DNA of 64,000 bases from Parasponia andersonii (GCA_002914805.1 JXTB01000864.1:1-64000); one strand, 5' to 3'; positions 48,856 to 60,766 are shown, numbered from the stretch's first letter. Program-made: numbers and translations. The notes: generated from the letters alone by a model not told the origin.

Positions 48856-49809
48856 TGTAAAAACCCAGATTTTGGGAGGGTAATTTGGACATGTTGCCAA
48901 TTTTCCAGATTAAATTTTGGAGGATTAATTTGCAAAAGTTTTGTGCAGAATGACTAAATTGCAATCTTTGGAGGACTGAATTGATAGAGATTTGAAATTT
49001 GGGGACTTATGTGCAATTTTTCAAAAATTGCACTGCCCCATACAAAACAGGCCACATGGCCTGTTCACTCATTTCTCTCTCTTCTTCTCTCTCTCTCCCC
49101 AAAACTCTCTCTATCTCTCTCGGATCTCCCTCGGCCGAAGGAGGATCACCGCCGTAACTTGCCTCTCGGGTGTCATTCGGCCACCAGATCACGGGTGGAG
49201 CTCCCCAGGCCACCACAAACTAGCACTAGCCAGCTACAAGGTCACTGGAGGTGCTACCGTCACTAGAGAAGAGAAAGTAGTCGTTTCGGTTTTTTGGCCG
49301 CCGGCAAAGATTCCAGCGTCCATTCGACCTCCAACCAGTCCCGTTAGATTCATCTCGTCGCAAGGATCATCAAAATATATATATCTCAACCCCATTTTGC
49401 ACGGATTAAAAGTTGTCATCTTGATTGCAGTTCGTCTCTTGGTAATGCTAGAAGCTTGTCGTCTTTGTGTTTGGTTTATTTGGGCTTTGTAGTAGCATTG
49501 AACCAAGATTTACTGCTTTCTATTTTGTCTGTGAACCTATGTATGTCATTCTAGGATTTGAGTTTCGTTGTGGATGATGATGTTGCTTGGAATTATATTT
49601 GATTTCGTGTTTTTAAATAATTATTCGATCTATGTTTAATGATATATACGAACTATGGGAGTGGTTTACGGGATGAAATTTCAATTATTTTATTTAAATA
49701 GACCATTTTATAAAAACTAGAACTTTTGACACTTTTCAAATAAATCAAAGAATTTCCCACCTTTGTGAAATTCCCCTTCTGCCACTGGCCTGGGTTTTAG
49801 GTCGTGACA
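48856..49809 (+). repeat. 3' LTR of the second Tekay element, internally deleted (954 bp)
   Basis: It follows the 5' LTR from its start to AAAGTTG at about 49413 and then jumps to the sequence matching 43651 (TCATCTTGATTGC). The middle, roughly 1.2 kb after allowing for the duplicated block, is missing. It ends GTCGTGACA. Confidence 0.93.
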
Positions 49810-49814
49810 GTTTT

Positions 49815-50508
49815 GAAATGTGGTAGATTATGTATATATACCCTTATACTGAGAAATACCCAAACATTAGCATGTTCGATAATTTTACTCGTATATTTAC
49901 ATACGAAGAAGCAATATTCTACATTTAATGGTTGCTTAGGATACTACATAAGAATAGAGATAGTATATATATCATGTTAAAAAGAGAATCTATAAACAAA
50001 TATGAGACAACTGTATTATTTTTATCTTGGGATGCTTATAAATTTGGCCATTAGGTTTATATGATCTTAATCCTTTATCTTCATTATACATTCAGAATGG
50101 CCTTTCGACTGATACACATGAATTAGAATACATATATTACTGTTAGTTTATTATTTAACGATAGTTAAAGTAATTAACTATCCAAAAAATACTTACTCTA
50201 TCAATGTGAGGCCAATTTCGTCACGAATGTCCAAAGTCAAAGGATTTAGAAACCAAACATATTCATTTGGGAGGTAAATGAGAAGTAGCATCTAATGCTC
50301 CCTAATCAATCCATCAATAACAAATGTCATAAATAAGTTACCTATCACTAAGAAATTTATTGTTATTAGGTAAGTTATTAATCTTACGCATGATTCCGTG
50401 GAGCAACTAATATTTACCTATCATTTTGCATTTCTCACATCCTATTTGCCAAATTCTTAGCACGACTCTCACGTGTGCTACCCTATGTAACGATATTACC
50501 AGGATCCA

Positions 50509-50543
<35 letters not shown>

Positions 50544-50695
50544 NTATTGTTATTAGGTAAGTTATTAATCTTACGCATGATTCCGTGGAGCAACTAATAT
50601 TTACCTATCATTTTGCATTTCTCACATCCTATTTGCCAAATTCTTAGCACGACTCTCACGTGTGCTACCCTATGTAACGATATTACCAGGATCCA

Positions 50696-50736
<41 letters not shown>

Positions 50737-51579
50737 ATGGCCAAGTTATACAATAATACGTTATATTCTCCTACAATAGTATATATACATAATATAAGAA
50801 GATGAGGTATAAAGTAGTGGATTATGAGCACACTAATTTAAAGTATTACTTTGTATACAATATTATAGGAATGGTCCTGACCATCTTTAATTTGAAAAAT
50901 TATAGAATATCATCCTTGAATAAAGGTAATCTAAAAGCTTCCCCAAAAATGTCACTAGGAAAGGGAACATGAATCAAATGATCTTCCTCTCAAGCTTTAA
51001 TAGTCCTTAGAAGTAGTCTGACTGAAATTTGGTTCTCATAATGTCCTGCTTATGTTTATATAAGAGGTAATTCTTTATTTTTAGGTAGTGGATGTGGTTC
51101 TCTTATGTTAGAGTAGTTTGTAGTTGGGAAGTTAGAGCTTGTTTTAGTTGTTTCTTATTTCTTTTAGCAACAACCTACATTAGAAAAATAGTAGAAGTGA
51201 GAGTAAAATGAGAGATTTTAGGGAAGCAACATGTGATCAAATCATATACAATAAAACTGAAATGCAAAGGTAGGTAGAATCTTACTTGATCTATATAAAC
51301 AATGATGAGAGATTTTGGCCAAACAACATGTGATCCTAGTGCTAAACTAACATTTGTTATGTCAAGGTTATCCGGATTTGGAATTAGAAGAGCGACACAT
51401 TGGGTAAGTGCTATTTCTATCGATACACAATAGTTATTTGCACCAATTTATCTCCCATGAAGAAGTGTCCCATCTAGTGAGCCTTGTACATGTCCAATTG
51501 CAACAACATTATCAAAAGATCCCAATGCAAGCTTGCAAGGTTAGTTCTGAGAAATACATATTGAAATATGAGTCTTGTA
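49815..51579 (-). other. CACTA element interior, no recognisable gene
   Basis: This is the left arm beyond the nested element. It includes AT microsatellites and the duplicated block around the N at 50544. No coding region recognised. Confidence 0.5.
50358..50730. other. Exact direct duplication of about 186 bp around a single N: probable assembly artefact
   Basis: 50358-50543 and the sequence from 50545 read the same (TATTGTTATTAGG ... CCATGAATATAT), each ending in an (AT)n run. The contig break probably fell in the AT repeat. Confidence 0.88.
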
Positions 51580-52700
51580 TAAAAGAGTAAGAATGAATGA
51601 TGTACATATGAAATGACTTACCTTCTTACCTTGTGTTGGCATCCTCGTATAAGTAACTACATTAACATTAAGGAACTTATGTAGTTGAATATGGAATGGT
51701 ACTGAACGTAGAGTTGTATTAGAACCACCAACTCCACTTTGTTGTCCCACACGAAGCTCATCTATTTTTGCTTGAAATTTGTCTCATTGTTCCTGTAACA
51801 TTTTTTCCATCTTCTCTTCTTATTCTGCTTACCATTTTCTTAAATTGAATTGTACTTTTCTTATTGAAGGAGGAGTATGAAAATATTGTGACTAAGTGAC
51901 ATGTTTGTCTATTTATTACACACATCCAGATTTTTTAGGACTGCCTAAAGCCATAGTTAAAATATCATTACTCCCATCAATATGAATCTTATCATCTTGG
52001 TACTGCTGAGTGTAATGTTGTTACAAAACAATTATATAACATATTTTCAAGTTATCATAATCAAATCATTTCTCAATAAAACAATGATATAGATAGAATC
52101 AGGTGAAAACTTATACTTTATCCACGACCACTTTGACATTTTTAAAATACTCTCTTTTCTTAGAAAAGTGTGCTTATGACCAAAAATCCCCTCTATCATA
52201 CTCAAGTTCACCCTTTTTTTTGTATAATTTTTTTCCTTTAAGGCAATATAAACTCCACGAGACAAATAATGTGAGTAAATACTTTTAGCTCTTCATTCTT
52301 GTTGAAAAATAATGTGAGTAAATACTTTTAGTCCTTCATTCTTGTTGAAGTTTCTTTAGTTGCATCCATTCTTTAGATAGTCTACTATTCACAATTTCTG
52401 TCCAAACTTGACCATCTATCCATTCAATATATACTGAAGGATGAGCTTTAATAACTCTAACTAAGTATTTTTAAACTAGTAAATCAACTCTGATGTTATG
52501 AAAGTCTTAAAATCTCTCTGTATTTTAACACAACTAGACATGATATGCTTTTTACTTTCTTTTGGTACTATAAATATATCCTGTAATAATGAACAAATAT
52601 TAATGTTAGAACTAACTAAAATATCGCATAACGTAACAAAAATATAGACAAATTTATGGATCTTATCAAGATTCATTCCCAAATTATATCCTTAATTTCA
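51580..52700 (-). pseudogene. Second gene of the CACTA element, Transposase_24-like (broken)
   Basis: The minus strand shows WIDGQVWTEIVNSRLSKEW and the SRGVYIALKEKN block (near 52250), which match the plant En/Spm Transposase_24 type. A charged helix (DKFQAKIDELRVGQQSG near 51740-51790) matches the coiled C-terminal part usual for these proteins. It is probably a TNPA-like accessory DNA-binding protein. Stops and frameshifts are frequent. Confidence 0.65.
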
Positions 52701-53239
52701 ATGGGGACATGAGGCCAATAGTCGATATTGATTAGTACTGTTCGACGAACCATAAGACTACAAAACCTTGACAAATGTCTACTTTTATCCCTAATTAGTT
52801 GTCCCCAATTATTGTATAAGACGAGTTCCTTTTCATTATTACTTTCTTTTTAATCATTCATTTGAGTTGTCCTTCTTTTTTCTTGCTTTGGCCTTCGTCC
52901 TGTTATGACGGATTGAATTCTTAAGCGTCATCATCTTGATCAATATCTATGCCCATAAATACCTAAACAATATGAAAGATTTATTGTTAAGCACTGTATA
53001 TAATTGACAATGAATGAAATAGAGTATAAACAAAAAATAAACAATCAAATAACATAAGGTAGCATTAGAATGAAGTATCATACAATTATATTGCTTTCTT
53101 TTCTTTAGTATCAATCCAAACAACTTCACCATCATCTCATAAATAATTACTTTAATCATATATGGTGTCTTTTATGGAAGAATCTATTGATATTCCTATT
53201 GAAAACATTTAGTGGGAGACAAGTACTTCATTATCATCT
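52701..53239 (-). other. Between the two CACTA genes
   Basis: AT-rich, with only weak traces of coding at the end of the transposase gene. Confidence 0.4.
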
Positions 53240-56200
53240 TCATCTACTACTTTGTATTATATTCATTTGCTTTATTTGTAAGAACAATTGACCATCGAGT
53301 ATTAAGCGGGTCATTGATGTAAAACACTTGTTTAGCTTGTGTTGCCATTATAAATAGATCATTCTTATGACCAGTTCGATTTAAATCTACTAAGATACTC
53401 ATCCACCATATCTCTATTGTTACTCTCCACATATTCACATATAAACACAGGTAACCAAAATGCAATATAATCACTTTCCCAAATCTCTTTCATAATCCTA
53501 TAATAGATCATATCACTCTCAATCAGATTTTTATCTTTAGCGCTAGCGAAGTGCATGGTCTTGGCCACTATACTCACACCATTATTCTGGGTAGTTTTCA
53601 TGTTATCGCGGTCTCTAATGCTCTATTGAATACCACTGATTACATAGAAAGAGTACTTAATTATATCCAATAAAGGTCCATGTGATATCTATTTCAATGT
53701 ATCAGATAAATTATGTGTTGCCTTATCCATTTCAACCATGATCTGTTATACAAAAGGTAGAATAGTCAATCAAAGTTGTAAATATTTCTCTAAGAATGGA
53801 GTGAATCAAATGAGTCTAAAGTAGAATTAACTAACTGTTGCCTAAACCACATAATGAAAGTGTGATTGTATTCACCGTGGATTCATTTCTCCCTTTCTGA
53901 TTTACTTGGATAATTTATATTTATCTAATTTATATGCTTTCTTTATAAAAATATCCAATTATTAGTACTATGAAGAATAACGAAATTCAAATCCAGAATG
54001 TTATTTGCAATATAACTTACTCGATAAAAGGTTACACTTGTGCTATATTTTGTATAATATTACGATCTGCTTGGTCTACTTGTTTATGATTAACGTATAC
54101 ATAATATCATCACTTATGCCTCTATTAGCATTCATATTTTCATCAATATAAGGAATTCCAATTATTCCTACATGTAATAAGTATTCTGACTAGAACTCGA
54201 TAGCTTCTCCTGCAATATAACATTCCACATTCATGCTTTTGAATGACTTCGATTTTTCACATAACTCTTAAAGACTTTCATCTTTCTCTCAAAGGGATAA
54301 ATCCATTGGAAAGTAATAGGACTACATAATTTCACTCCTCTTACCAAGTGGATAATAAGATATATCATTATATCAAAAAATATTGGAGGAAAAAATTGTT
54401 CAAATAGACACAAGGTAACGATAACATCTTGTTGTAATTCGTCCAACTTGGATGCATCAACTACATTGTAACATATAGAATTAAAGAATAAACATAACTT
54501 AATGATCACATTTCGAACATTTTTGGGTAGTATTGATCTAATCACAATAAGTAACAAATGTTGTATTAGCATATGACAATTATGAGATTTAAGTCTACTA
54601 AATTTCAGATTAACCATATCCACTAATGATCTTACATTAGACAAATAGCTGGGAGAGAGCTTTATCTCAAACAAAGGCTGACATAATTGTCGTTTTTCTT
54701 CTTTCTTCTATGTATAACAAGCTCGTGGTAAATATATTCGTTTATCGCCAATCTTTAGAGCTAATTCTATCCGAATACCCATGCCAAAAAGATCCATACA
54801 AGCACTAATCCCATTCTTATTCTTTCCAGAAATAGTTAATAGTGCCAATAATACTATCACATATATTCTTCTCAATATATATGATATCCAAATTATGTCT
54901 CACAAGTAAATATTTCTAATATTCCAATTCAAAAAATATTGATTTTTTCTTCCAACAACCCTTAGGTGTTTTCATAACCTTCTCTTGAGTATGTCGTTTC
55001 TTTTTTTTTTTTGGGGTTGTAGCTATTTTTACTTTTCCTAGTCTAAATTCAAGTTTCGAAAACCTTTTCTAATATTTCTCCCCTTGTCAAGGGTTGTAGT
55101 GCCAACTCAAATTCTTAGGAGCCGTTACAAGTTTTTTTCCAAGTTTTGTAGATATGATTCCTAGGTAGAAATCTCATGTGGCCCGTATAAACAATTTTTT
55201 GAGCATGTCTTAGAAAATAACAATTTATATTCTCCTCACAAATAGGGCAAGCTTTATATCCTTTAACTAAAAATCCTAATAGATTTCTATAGCAAAGAAA
55301 CCATTAATTGTCCACAACAATGTAACCTTAAGAGTGAAATCTGTTTCATTATAAGCGTCATAAGCCTTAACAACATCATTCAATAAAGTACTCATATCAT
55401 CAATTAATGGGGCTAAGTACACGTAAATGTAATTACCAAGTTGTCTAGGTCCTGATATTAATATTGTAAGAAGTGTAAACTTTCTCTTTATACACAACCA
55501 AGGAAGAAGATTATATATGACAAACATTACAGGCCAACAACTATACTTACTACTAAGAGAGGTGAATGGATTAATTCCATCCACGAAAAGGCCAAGACAG
55601 AGATTTCTTGGATCATTTCTAAAAGCAGACCATTCATAATCTATTGTCTTCTAATCTAATGAATTAGTTGGATGTCAAAGTTTACCATCTTCTATCCTTT
55701 CATTCGCATTTCAAGATAAATCTTTAGCATGCTCACACCTTTGAAATAGACAAACAATCCACGGAATAGGGGAAATATACCCTAATACTTTTGCAGGAAT
55801 TCCATCCCTAACCTCTTTAGAATTCTTCTTATGCTACCATTGTGACTTTCTACATATTGGATAAGAAATTGCATCCTTCAACTTCTTTTGATATAATATA
55901 CAATTATTTAGGCAAGCGTGAATTTTTGGAAATTATATACCTAATGAACATAAAGTTTACTTAGCCTCGTAAAATGAATGTGTTATCTCATTGTCCTTTG
56001 GCAATACCTTCTTTAGAAAAGATAGCAAATCTGAAAAACTTTTATCACTCCATCTATGCCTTACTTTTAAATGATACAATTTGAGTAGAGCAGATAACTT
56101 TGTGAATCTTGTACAACTCAAGTAAATAGGTTTTTCAGCATCATTAAGTAGTTCCTTAAACTTTATTGGATCTAAGTTTGCTTTATTTTGTGCATCATCA

Positions 56201-56522
56201 ATTATTTGAAAAAGATCCTCCTCAAAGTCATCTTACTCTCTAACACTTTTTCTCCCAAAAACACTTTTTCTCCCAAAAAATGAGCTACTTTGTATCTCTT
56301 CGTCTTACCAAATCCATTGCTTATAAATTTTATCAAATTCATAAAAACCTAATACTCTTTTATCTTCTTAATATTTAACTTATTAAAATTTCCCTACTTA
56401 CGACATAAGCACATAGTGGCATTATGATCTTTGGCATTCTCCATAATAAAGTCCAAAAAGTTCTCAACCCCATTCCTTTATTCAATCAATAATCTATATA
56501 CCGAGATCCACTTTCTATCCAT
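53240..56522 (-). pseudogene. CACTA TNP2-type transposase (broken)
   Basis: Domains on the minus strand in order: Transposase-associated domain from ATG 56522 (MDRKWISVYRL); Transposase_21/TNP2 core with DGINPFTSLSSKYSCWPV at 55530-55584 and LLWTINGFFA near 55300; a DUF4218-type region at 54231-54690 (LKSHNCHMLIQHLLL); and a DUF4216-type region at 53247-53601 (NNGVSIVAKTMHFASAKDKN). This is the standard order for the CACTA transposase. Numerous stops split it, so the element could move only with outside help, if at all. Confidence 0.88.
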
Positions 56523-57570
56523 TCCAATAAAAAAAATAATATATATTACAAATTCTAATAATATTAAGAAGTTAAAAAAAATTGGCCAGAGTCTCCCGTA
56601 TTTATATAAATTTGACCAAATTTCGATTGCACAATAAACACTCAAAATAATATCAACATCAATGCAAAATATTATACACAATTATATCATTCTTATATCG
56701 CCATAGCACACGATTTCCCATAACTTAATCTCCTCTACATTAGATTTTTCAAACTATAAAATAAATGCATATACATCTGTTATGTACTTTATGAAACTTA
56801 GATTGGAAACATACCTCAACTAATTGCAAGAATCTTCAACGTAGTTGAACTAGTGATCAATAACAATCTTCAACATATAATCTATACCAATCTTAAACTA
56901 GAATAAAGGAAAATAAAAATAATTATCAAAGATTGAAACAAATCCTCTGTCATATTGAAAATAACACAAAAAATGAACCTTGAATAAGATAACAAGAAAT
57001 ATACAAAGAAAATACACATGTATATAAACTCAAAAAAATTTCCAGAACTTTTACCTCTAATAGCTTCCAAAACTTGTACAAACAATCAAACTTGAAGTAA
57101 TGATGAACCCAATTCTCACCTATATGTACATATAAACAGTTATATATATTAATTGATAAAACTATATTACATAAAATTTTGAATAAAATCCCTTAAAAGA
57201 ATTATTAAAAACTCTCCAAACTAGTTATTTTTACTGAAATGTCTACCAAATTGGATACAATCAATACCTAAATTAATAAAAATCTGGAATCTAATGCCTT
57301 AGCACAAATATTCAAAAATTAAAATAGGCAAAAAAATAAAAAATAAAATAAAAAACAATCACAAAACTAGTTAGTTATAGTGAAATTATTGCCAATTTCG
57401 ACACTTTCAAAAGAGGAATTACCAAAAATCAGGAAAAATAATCCCTTTAATAAACTTCTGAAATAAAAAAATTTATTTAAAAAATCACAAAACTAGTTAG
57501 TTATAGTGAAATTACTACCAATTTTGACACTTTCGGAGAGAAATAAGCAAAATTTTGGAAATTAGTAGTG
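56523..57570 (-). repeat. CACTA right terminal region with subterminal repeats
   Basis: A block containing AAAACTAGTTAGTTATAGTG and CCAATTT.GACACTTTC occurs near 57363 and 57487, with a weaker version near 57220. The terminus reads CACTACTAATTT on the minus strand at 57570. Such repeats are the usual binding sites for the accessory protein in this superfamily. Confidence 0.65.
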
Positions 57571-57573
57571 TCT

Positions 57574-57879
57574 AGATTTATTGTATAAGACCTCATTTTT
57601 AGTTTCTTTTTGCTTCCAGTGGATTATTACTAATTAGATTAGGTCTAATGAATGTAGATTTAAATTATCCTGAACCACGATAAAATCTTGTGTATCTCTT
57701 TATCTGATTTGCAATTTTACTTACTACATTTAATTTCTACAAATTTGGAAATCGTGATAAAACACTAGTAACCTGGCTCAGCATTAACTATTGGGAACTC
57801 GAATGAGTTTGTACAAGGAGCCATGTCTTAAGAAACTTGTTGGCAGCTTCGACTCTTTTACATCCAAGTGCTTGGATAT
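57574..57879. other. Short stretch outside the CACTA element
   Basis: No gene recognised. Confidence 0.35.
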
Positions 57880-58120
57880 TCAGGAAATCGTTAATATATG
57901 CCGTGTTGAACATCTTTCAAATCTACATTATTCTGAATAATTTGTCAGTGCCATGCAAACTATGAAGACTAGTGACAAGTGGCTCACTCTTAGTCCAATT
58001 AATTTTGAAAATCATTCACTAATCTATTTTATAATTGATGACTCTTGCTCACATATTTCTCGTCATGGAAATGTTGTAGCCCACACACTTGCTAGCAAGT
58101 TGTGCAAGTGTTTCTTTTTT
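57880..58120 (+). pseudogene. RNase H-like (RVT_3-type) fragment
   Basis: The frame from 57953 ends HISRHGNVVAHTLASKL, the hallmark last block of the plant RVT_3 RNase H domain found in LINEs and LINE-derived genes. Only the C-terminal portion of the domain is recognisable, and it runs into an A-rich stretch. Confidence 0.65.
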
Positions 58121-58146
58121 TCTTTTCGGAAAAAAAAAAAAAAAAC

Positions 58147-58212
58147 CTGATGGATATATGTTTTGGTGGAATCCCCTTCCTGATGGATATATGTTTTGGT
58201 GGAATCCCCTTC
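58147..58212 (+). repeat. Two tandem 33 bp repeats
   Basis: The unit begins CTGATGGATATATGTTTTGG and the two copies look identical. The period is a multiple of three, but no gene context supports translation. Confidence 0.95.
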
Positions 58213-58358
58213 CTATGTTGCTCATCTCCAATTTTTTATTTATTTATGTTTTTTGGATTTATAATAGCAGATTAATCGCTAATTAGGGATTTTCTTTTTT
58301 TTTTTTACTTAAAAGAATGGAAAAAAAAAACCATAGAGACACTATCTTACCCTATTTT

Positions 58359-58511
58359 TTTTTAAGAAGTGGGGCTTAACTAATGACCACCATTTACTAT
58401 AAATTTAAAGGAAAATAACACACACACCCTACTAAAGTTTGAACCCTTGACCCCCCAAACTCACACACACATCCCTCAAGACTTGGACCAACTGAGCTAA
58501 CTCCAATTGGC
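58359..58511 (-). mobile_element. tRNA-derived SINE
   Basis: A perfect 15 bp duplication ATCTTACCCTATTTT flanks it (58344-58358 and 58512-58526). On the minus strand the A box TAGCTCAGTTGG (58488-58499) and B box GGGTTCAAAC (58437-58446) have tRNA-like spacing. The tail is an A-run, seen as T-rich sequence at 58359 on the + strand. Length is about 153 bp. Confidence 0.9.
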
Positions 58512-58526
58512 ATCTTACCCTATTTT

Positions 58527-58690
58527 AAAGCTTATGACGGAAAATATGACAAATTATAACTCACAAATCTTCAAATTTTAGTGAGTCAAAAGATAACTTC
58601 CTTTCAAGATTTGCACCGAAGAAATTGATCATACACTTAAGTTTCTAAATTTCAAAATGAACCAAAATTGCACGTGATATATGATGAGAG
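58527..58690. other. Short spacer
   Basis: Nothing recognised. Confidence 0.4.
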
Positions 58691-59030
58691 AGTATTTATA
58701 AGAAATATCCGTTTTTTTTTTCAGTTCTTTGTAAAAAAAAAAAAAAAAAGGCCATTGTTTACACATATTTAATAAATGGCAGTTTTATAATTTCATTTTG
58801 ATAAATGGTCGTTTTGTAGTTGTTCTATTTTTAAAACAATAAATCATTTTATGCAAATAAATAAATTTTTTTAGAAAATTAAATCAATTTATACAAAATA
58901 AATGAATATATTTTGATCTATTTAATATGAAAAATGTCCATTTTAGCATTCAACTTTTTTTTAAAGAATGTTCGAAAAATGACCATTTTCAAATAGTGAT
59001 CCAAAATGCGGTCCTTTAGCTAAAAAGCCC
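58691..59030 (+). repeat. Dispersed AT-rich repeat, copy 2
   Basis: Homologous to 16552-16901. It lies between two exact copies of the 17 bp word ATGAGAGAGTATTTATA (58684-58700 and 59031-59047). Confidence 0.75.
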
Positions 59031-59047
59031 ATGAGAGAGTATTTATA

Positions 59048-59639
59048 TTAGATTAAGGATGAGCTTGACCCTTTCAAGAAAAGTCGACTATGGCCGAACT
59101 CAATACTAAAAGTGAATTCTTTTTTGTATTTGTACTGATCAACTACGTCAAATATTTTCAATTTTGATCGAACTTGGTACTGAGAACAGATCATTTTTTC
59201 TATTTTCCAAAAAGAAAGTACGTTGGCTGTGCACAACGATTAGTGGGTGGTTATTTTGTTTATTTTTATCAATATTTTTCATTTCAACGATTATTCGGTG
59301 GTTATTTTTCTATTTTTTTACTAATATCTTTCGTTTTAAAATAGGATTTCTTATTTTTATTTTATATTTTCGAAATAGGTTTGTGGTCAGGACGGTTCAT
59401 TAATTGTATATATATATATAGGTGAACATTCAAGTAGTGATTCTGTTTTGTACGACCAAAGGTTATTAAGGTTAAACAATTATATAAACGTTTATAATAT
59501 ACTTTAAGACAAATTTAAAGTTTCTAAAAATTTGCTCCAAATTTCAAAGGAATTTCAACTGCTCTTTAGAAATCCTATAAAACCAAACTATATTAATAAT
59601 AGAGGCCTATGTATCACACAATTTCTTTAAAACTGATTC
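59048..59639. other. AT-rich non-genic stretch
   Basis: The open frame at 59164-59403 is low-complexity hydrophobic sequence from T-rich DNA. No gene recognised. Confidence 0.45.
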
Positions 59640-60480
59640 ACTTGCTTCACACCAAAGTGCTTCGAGACTATAATGGCATCAATCTCCCATGATATAATGA
59701 CGTAGAGCAGCAAGGCTAGCACTGGATTTCTACTCAAGTAAATTGGCTTGCTGCGAAATTTAACACTCTTAGAACTCTAGGTATGAACTCTAGACAGCAG
59801 GAAGAATTAGAGAGAAAACTAGAGAAATTTTGATCTAGAAAGAAAACTAGAGAAATTGAGAGAGAACATTACAGAGAAAAGCTTCTGATTTTGTGTGTAG
59901 AATGAGGAGCTCCTCTACTTTTATAACCAATGGAATGAGAGGCTACACACTTTTTTCTTTCAAAAGGAATAATGCTCATAAAGCTAAACATAGCTGGCAT
60001 GTAAAATGAGGAGGAGGAGCTTTTCTTTTATAGCTATTAGAATGAGAGGTTACGCACTTTTGCTTTTAATGAGAATAATGCTCATAAAACCAAACATAAC
60101 TATTACATAGCTAAAAATGCTCGGCCAACTAATGCTTAGCAGTTTTTTGGAAACTCCACATGGCTATTAAAAGCCAAAAACACTGGCCAACTAATGTTTG
60201 GCAACTTCAAGATTAAAATTAAGCATTCCTTAAGAGCATGGTGTAGTAACTAACTATAGATGCTGAATTAAAACTACTAACGTCTATAGAAGACGAATTA
60301 AAAATAATAATAATAATAATTGGGCCATCAAAGTATTGGACTTATAAGGGTCTAATTTTTGAGTCCATGCAAACTCAGTCTAAGCCTCTAAGATTTGTAC
60401 CCCTTGCATACGTTTAAGATAGTATTTATGATAGTTATTCTTTCCACCATTACAAAACAGTCCCTATATGAACAACAAGG
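59640..60480 (-). mobile_element. Probable solo or fragmentary copia-like LTR
   Basis: On the minus strand two TATA-like boxes (TTATAAAAG near 59920 and TATAAAAGAAAAGC near 60025) are each followed by CTCCTCATT. A purine/pyrimidine-skewed leader rich in CTCTAGTTTTC follows. This resembles the promoter and R region of plant copia LTRs. Exact ends and a duplication were not found, so the limits are approximate. Confidence 0.45.
59901..60110 (-). repeat. Tandem promoter duplication (period about 104 bp)
   Basis: AATGAGGAG ... CTTTTATA ... AATGAGAGG.TAC.CACTTTT ... AATAATGCTCATAAA.C.AAACATA occurs at 59901 and again at 60005, each copy with its own TATA-like box. Confidence 0.8.
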
Positions 60481-60766
60481 AATAAGCTTATCCCACTAGT
60501 GTGGGACTCATACTTTTACCTTTCTTTTTTCAATTCCAATAGTGCAATATTTGAGCTTTAATTTTTTATTCAACCGTGCACAATTTTAAGCACGTGAATA
60601 TACGAAATTGATGTCATTATAGAGGAGAACAAGAATTTACTATGATTTTCTACTAAGAAGTTGTGATCCCATTCAATTTATAACTTCCATATAGTTTGGA
60701 CTTTATAATGCAAATGGACTTCCAAGCTCAAGCCAAGTATAATAACTTTAATACCATTTTGTCTTA
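60481..60766. other. Non-genic spacer
   Basis: Nothing recognised. Confidence 0.4.

Larger units (their letters stand above)
41481..49809 (+). mobile_element. Second Tekay-type Ty3/gypsy retrotransposon, complete but defective
   Basis: A perfect GTTTT duplication flanks it (41476-41480 and 49810-49814). The 5' LTR ends in TGTGATA, the PBS is of tRNA-iMet type, gag-pol is in gypsy order, and a polypurine tract precedes the 3' LTR. The LTRs differ greatly in length: 2,564 bp including an apparent 378 bp assembly duplication, against 954 bp. This is because the 3' LTR has lost about 1.2 kb. Its pol resembles that of the first element but uses more G/C at variable codon positions. Confidence 0.95.
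40938..57570 (-). mobile_element. CACTA (En/Spm-type) transposon with a nested gypsy element
   Basis: The left end is CACTACTAGAAAAA. The right end reads CACTACTAATTT on the minus strand, so 8 bp match at the termini. The 3 bp target duplication TCT is present at 40935-40937 and 57571-57573, as expected for CACTA. Inside, on the minus strand, are a TNP2-type transposase and a second gene of the Transposase_24 type, plus subterminal repeats near the right end. The Tekay element at 41481-49809 splits the left arm. Without it the transposon is about 8.3 kb. Confidence 0.75.

Noticed and set aside
48992..49492. 166-codon open frame
   Set aside because: Lies in the 3' LTR of the second Tekay element and crosses its deletion junction.
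58089..58286. Repeat peptide frame around DGYMFWWNPLP
   Set aside because: Produced by a recent 33 bp tandem duplication after an A-run; no gene context.
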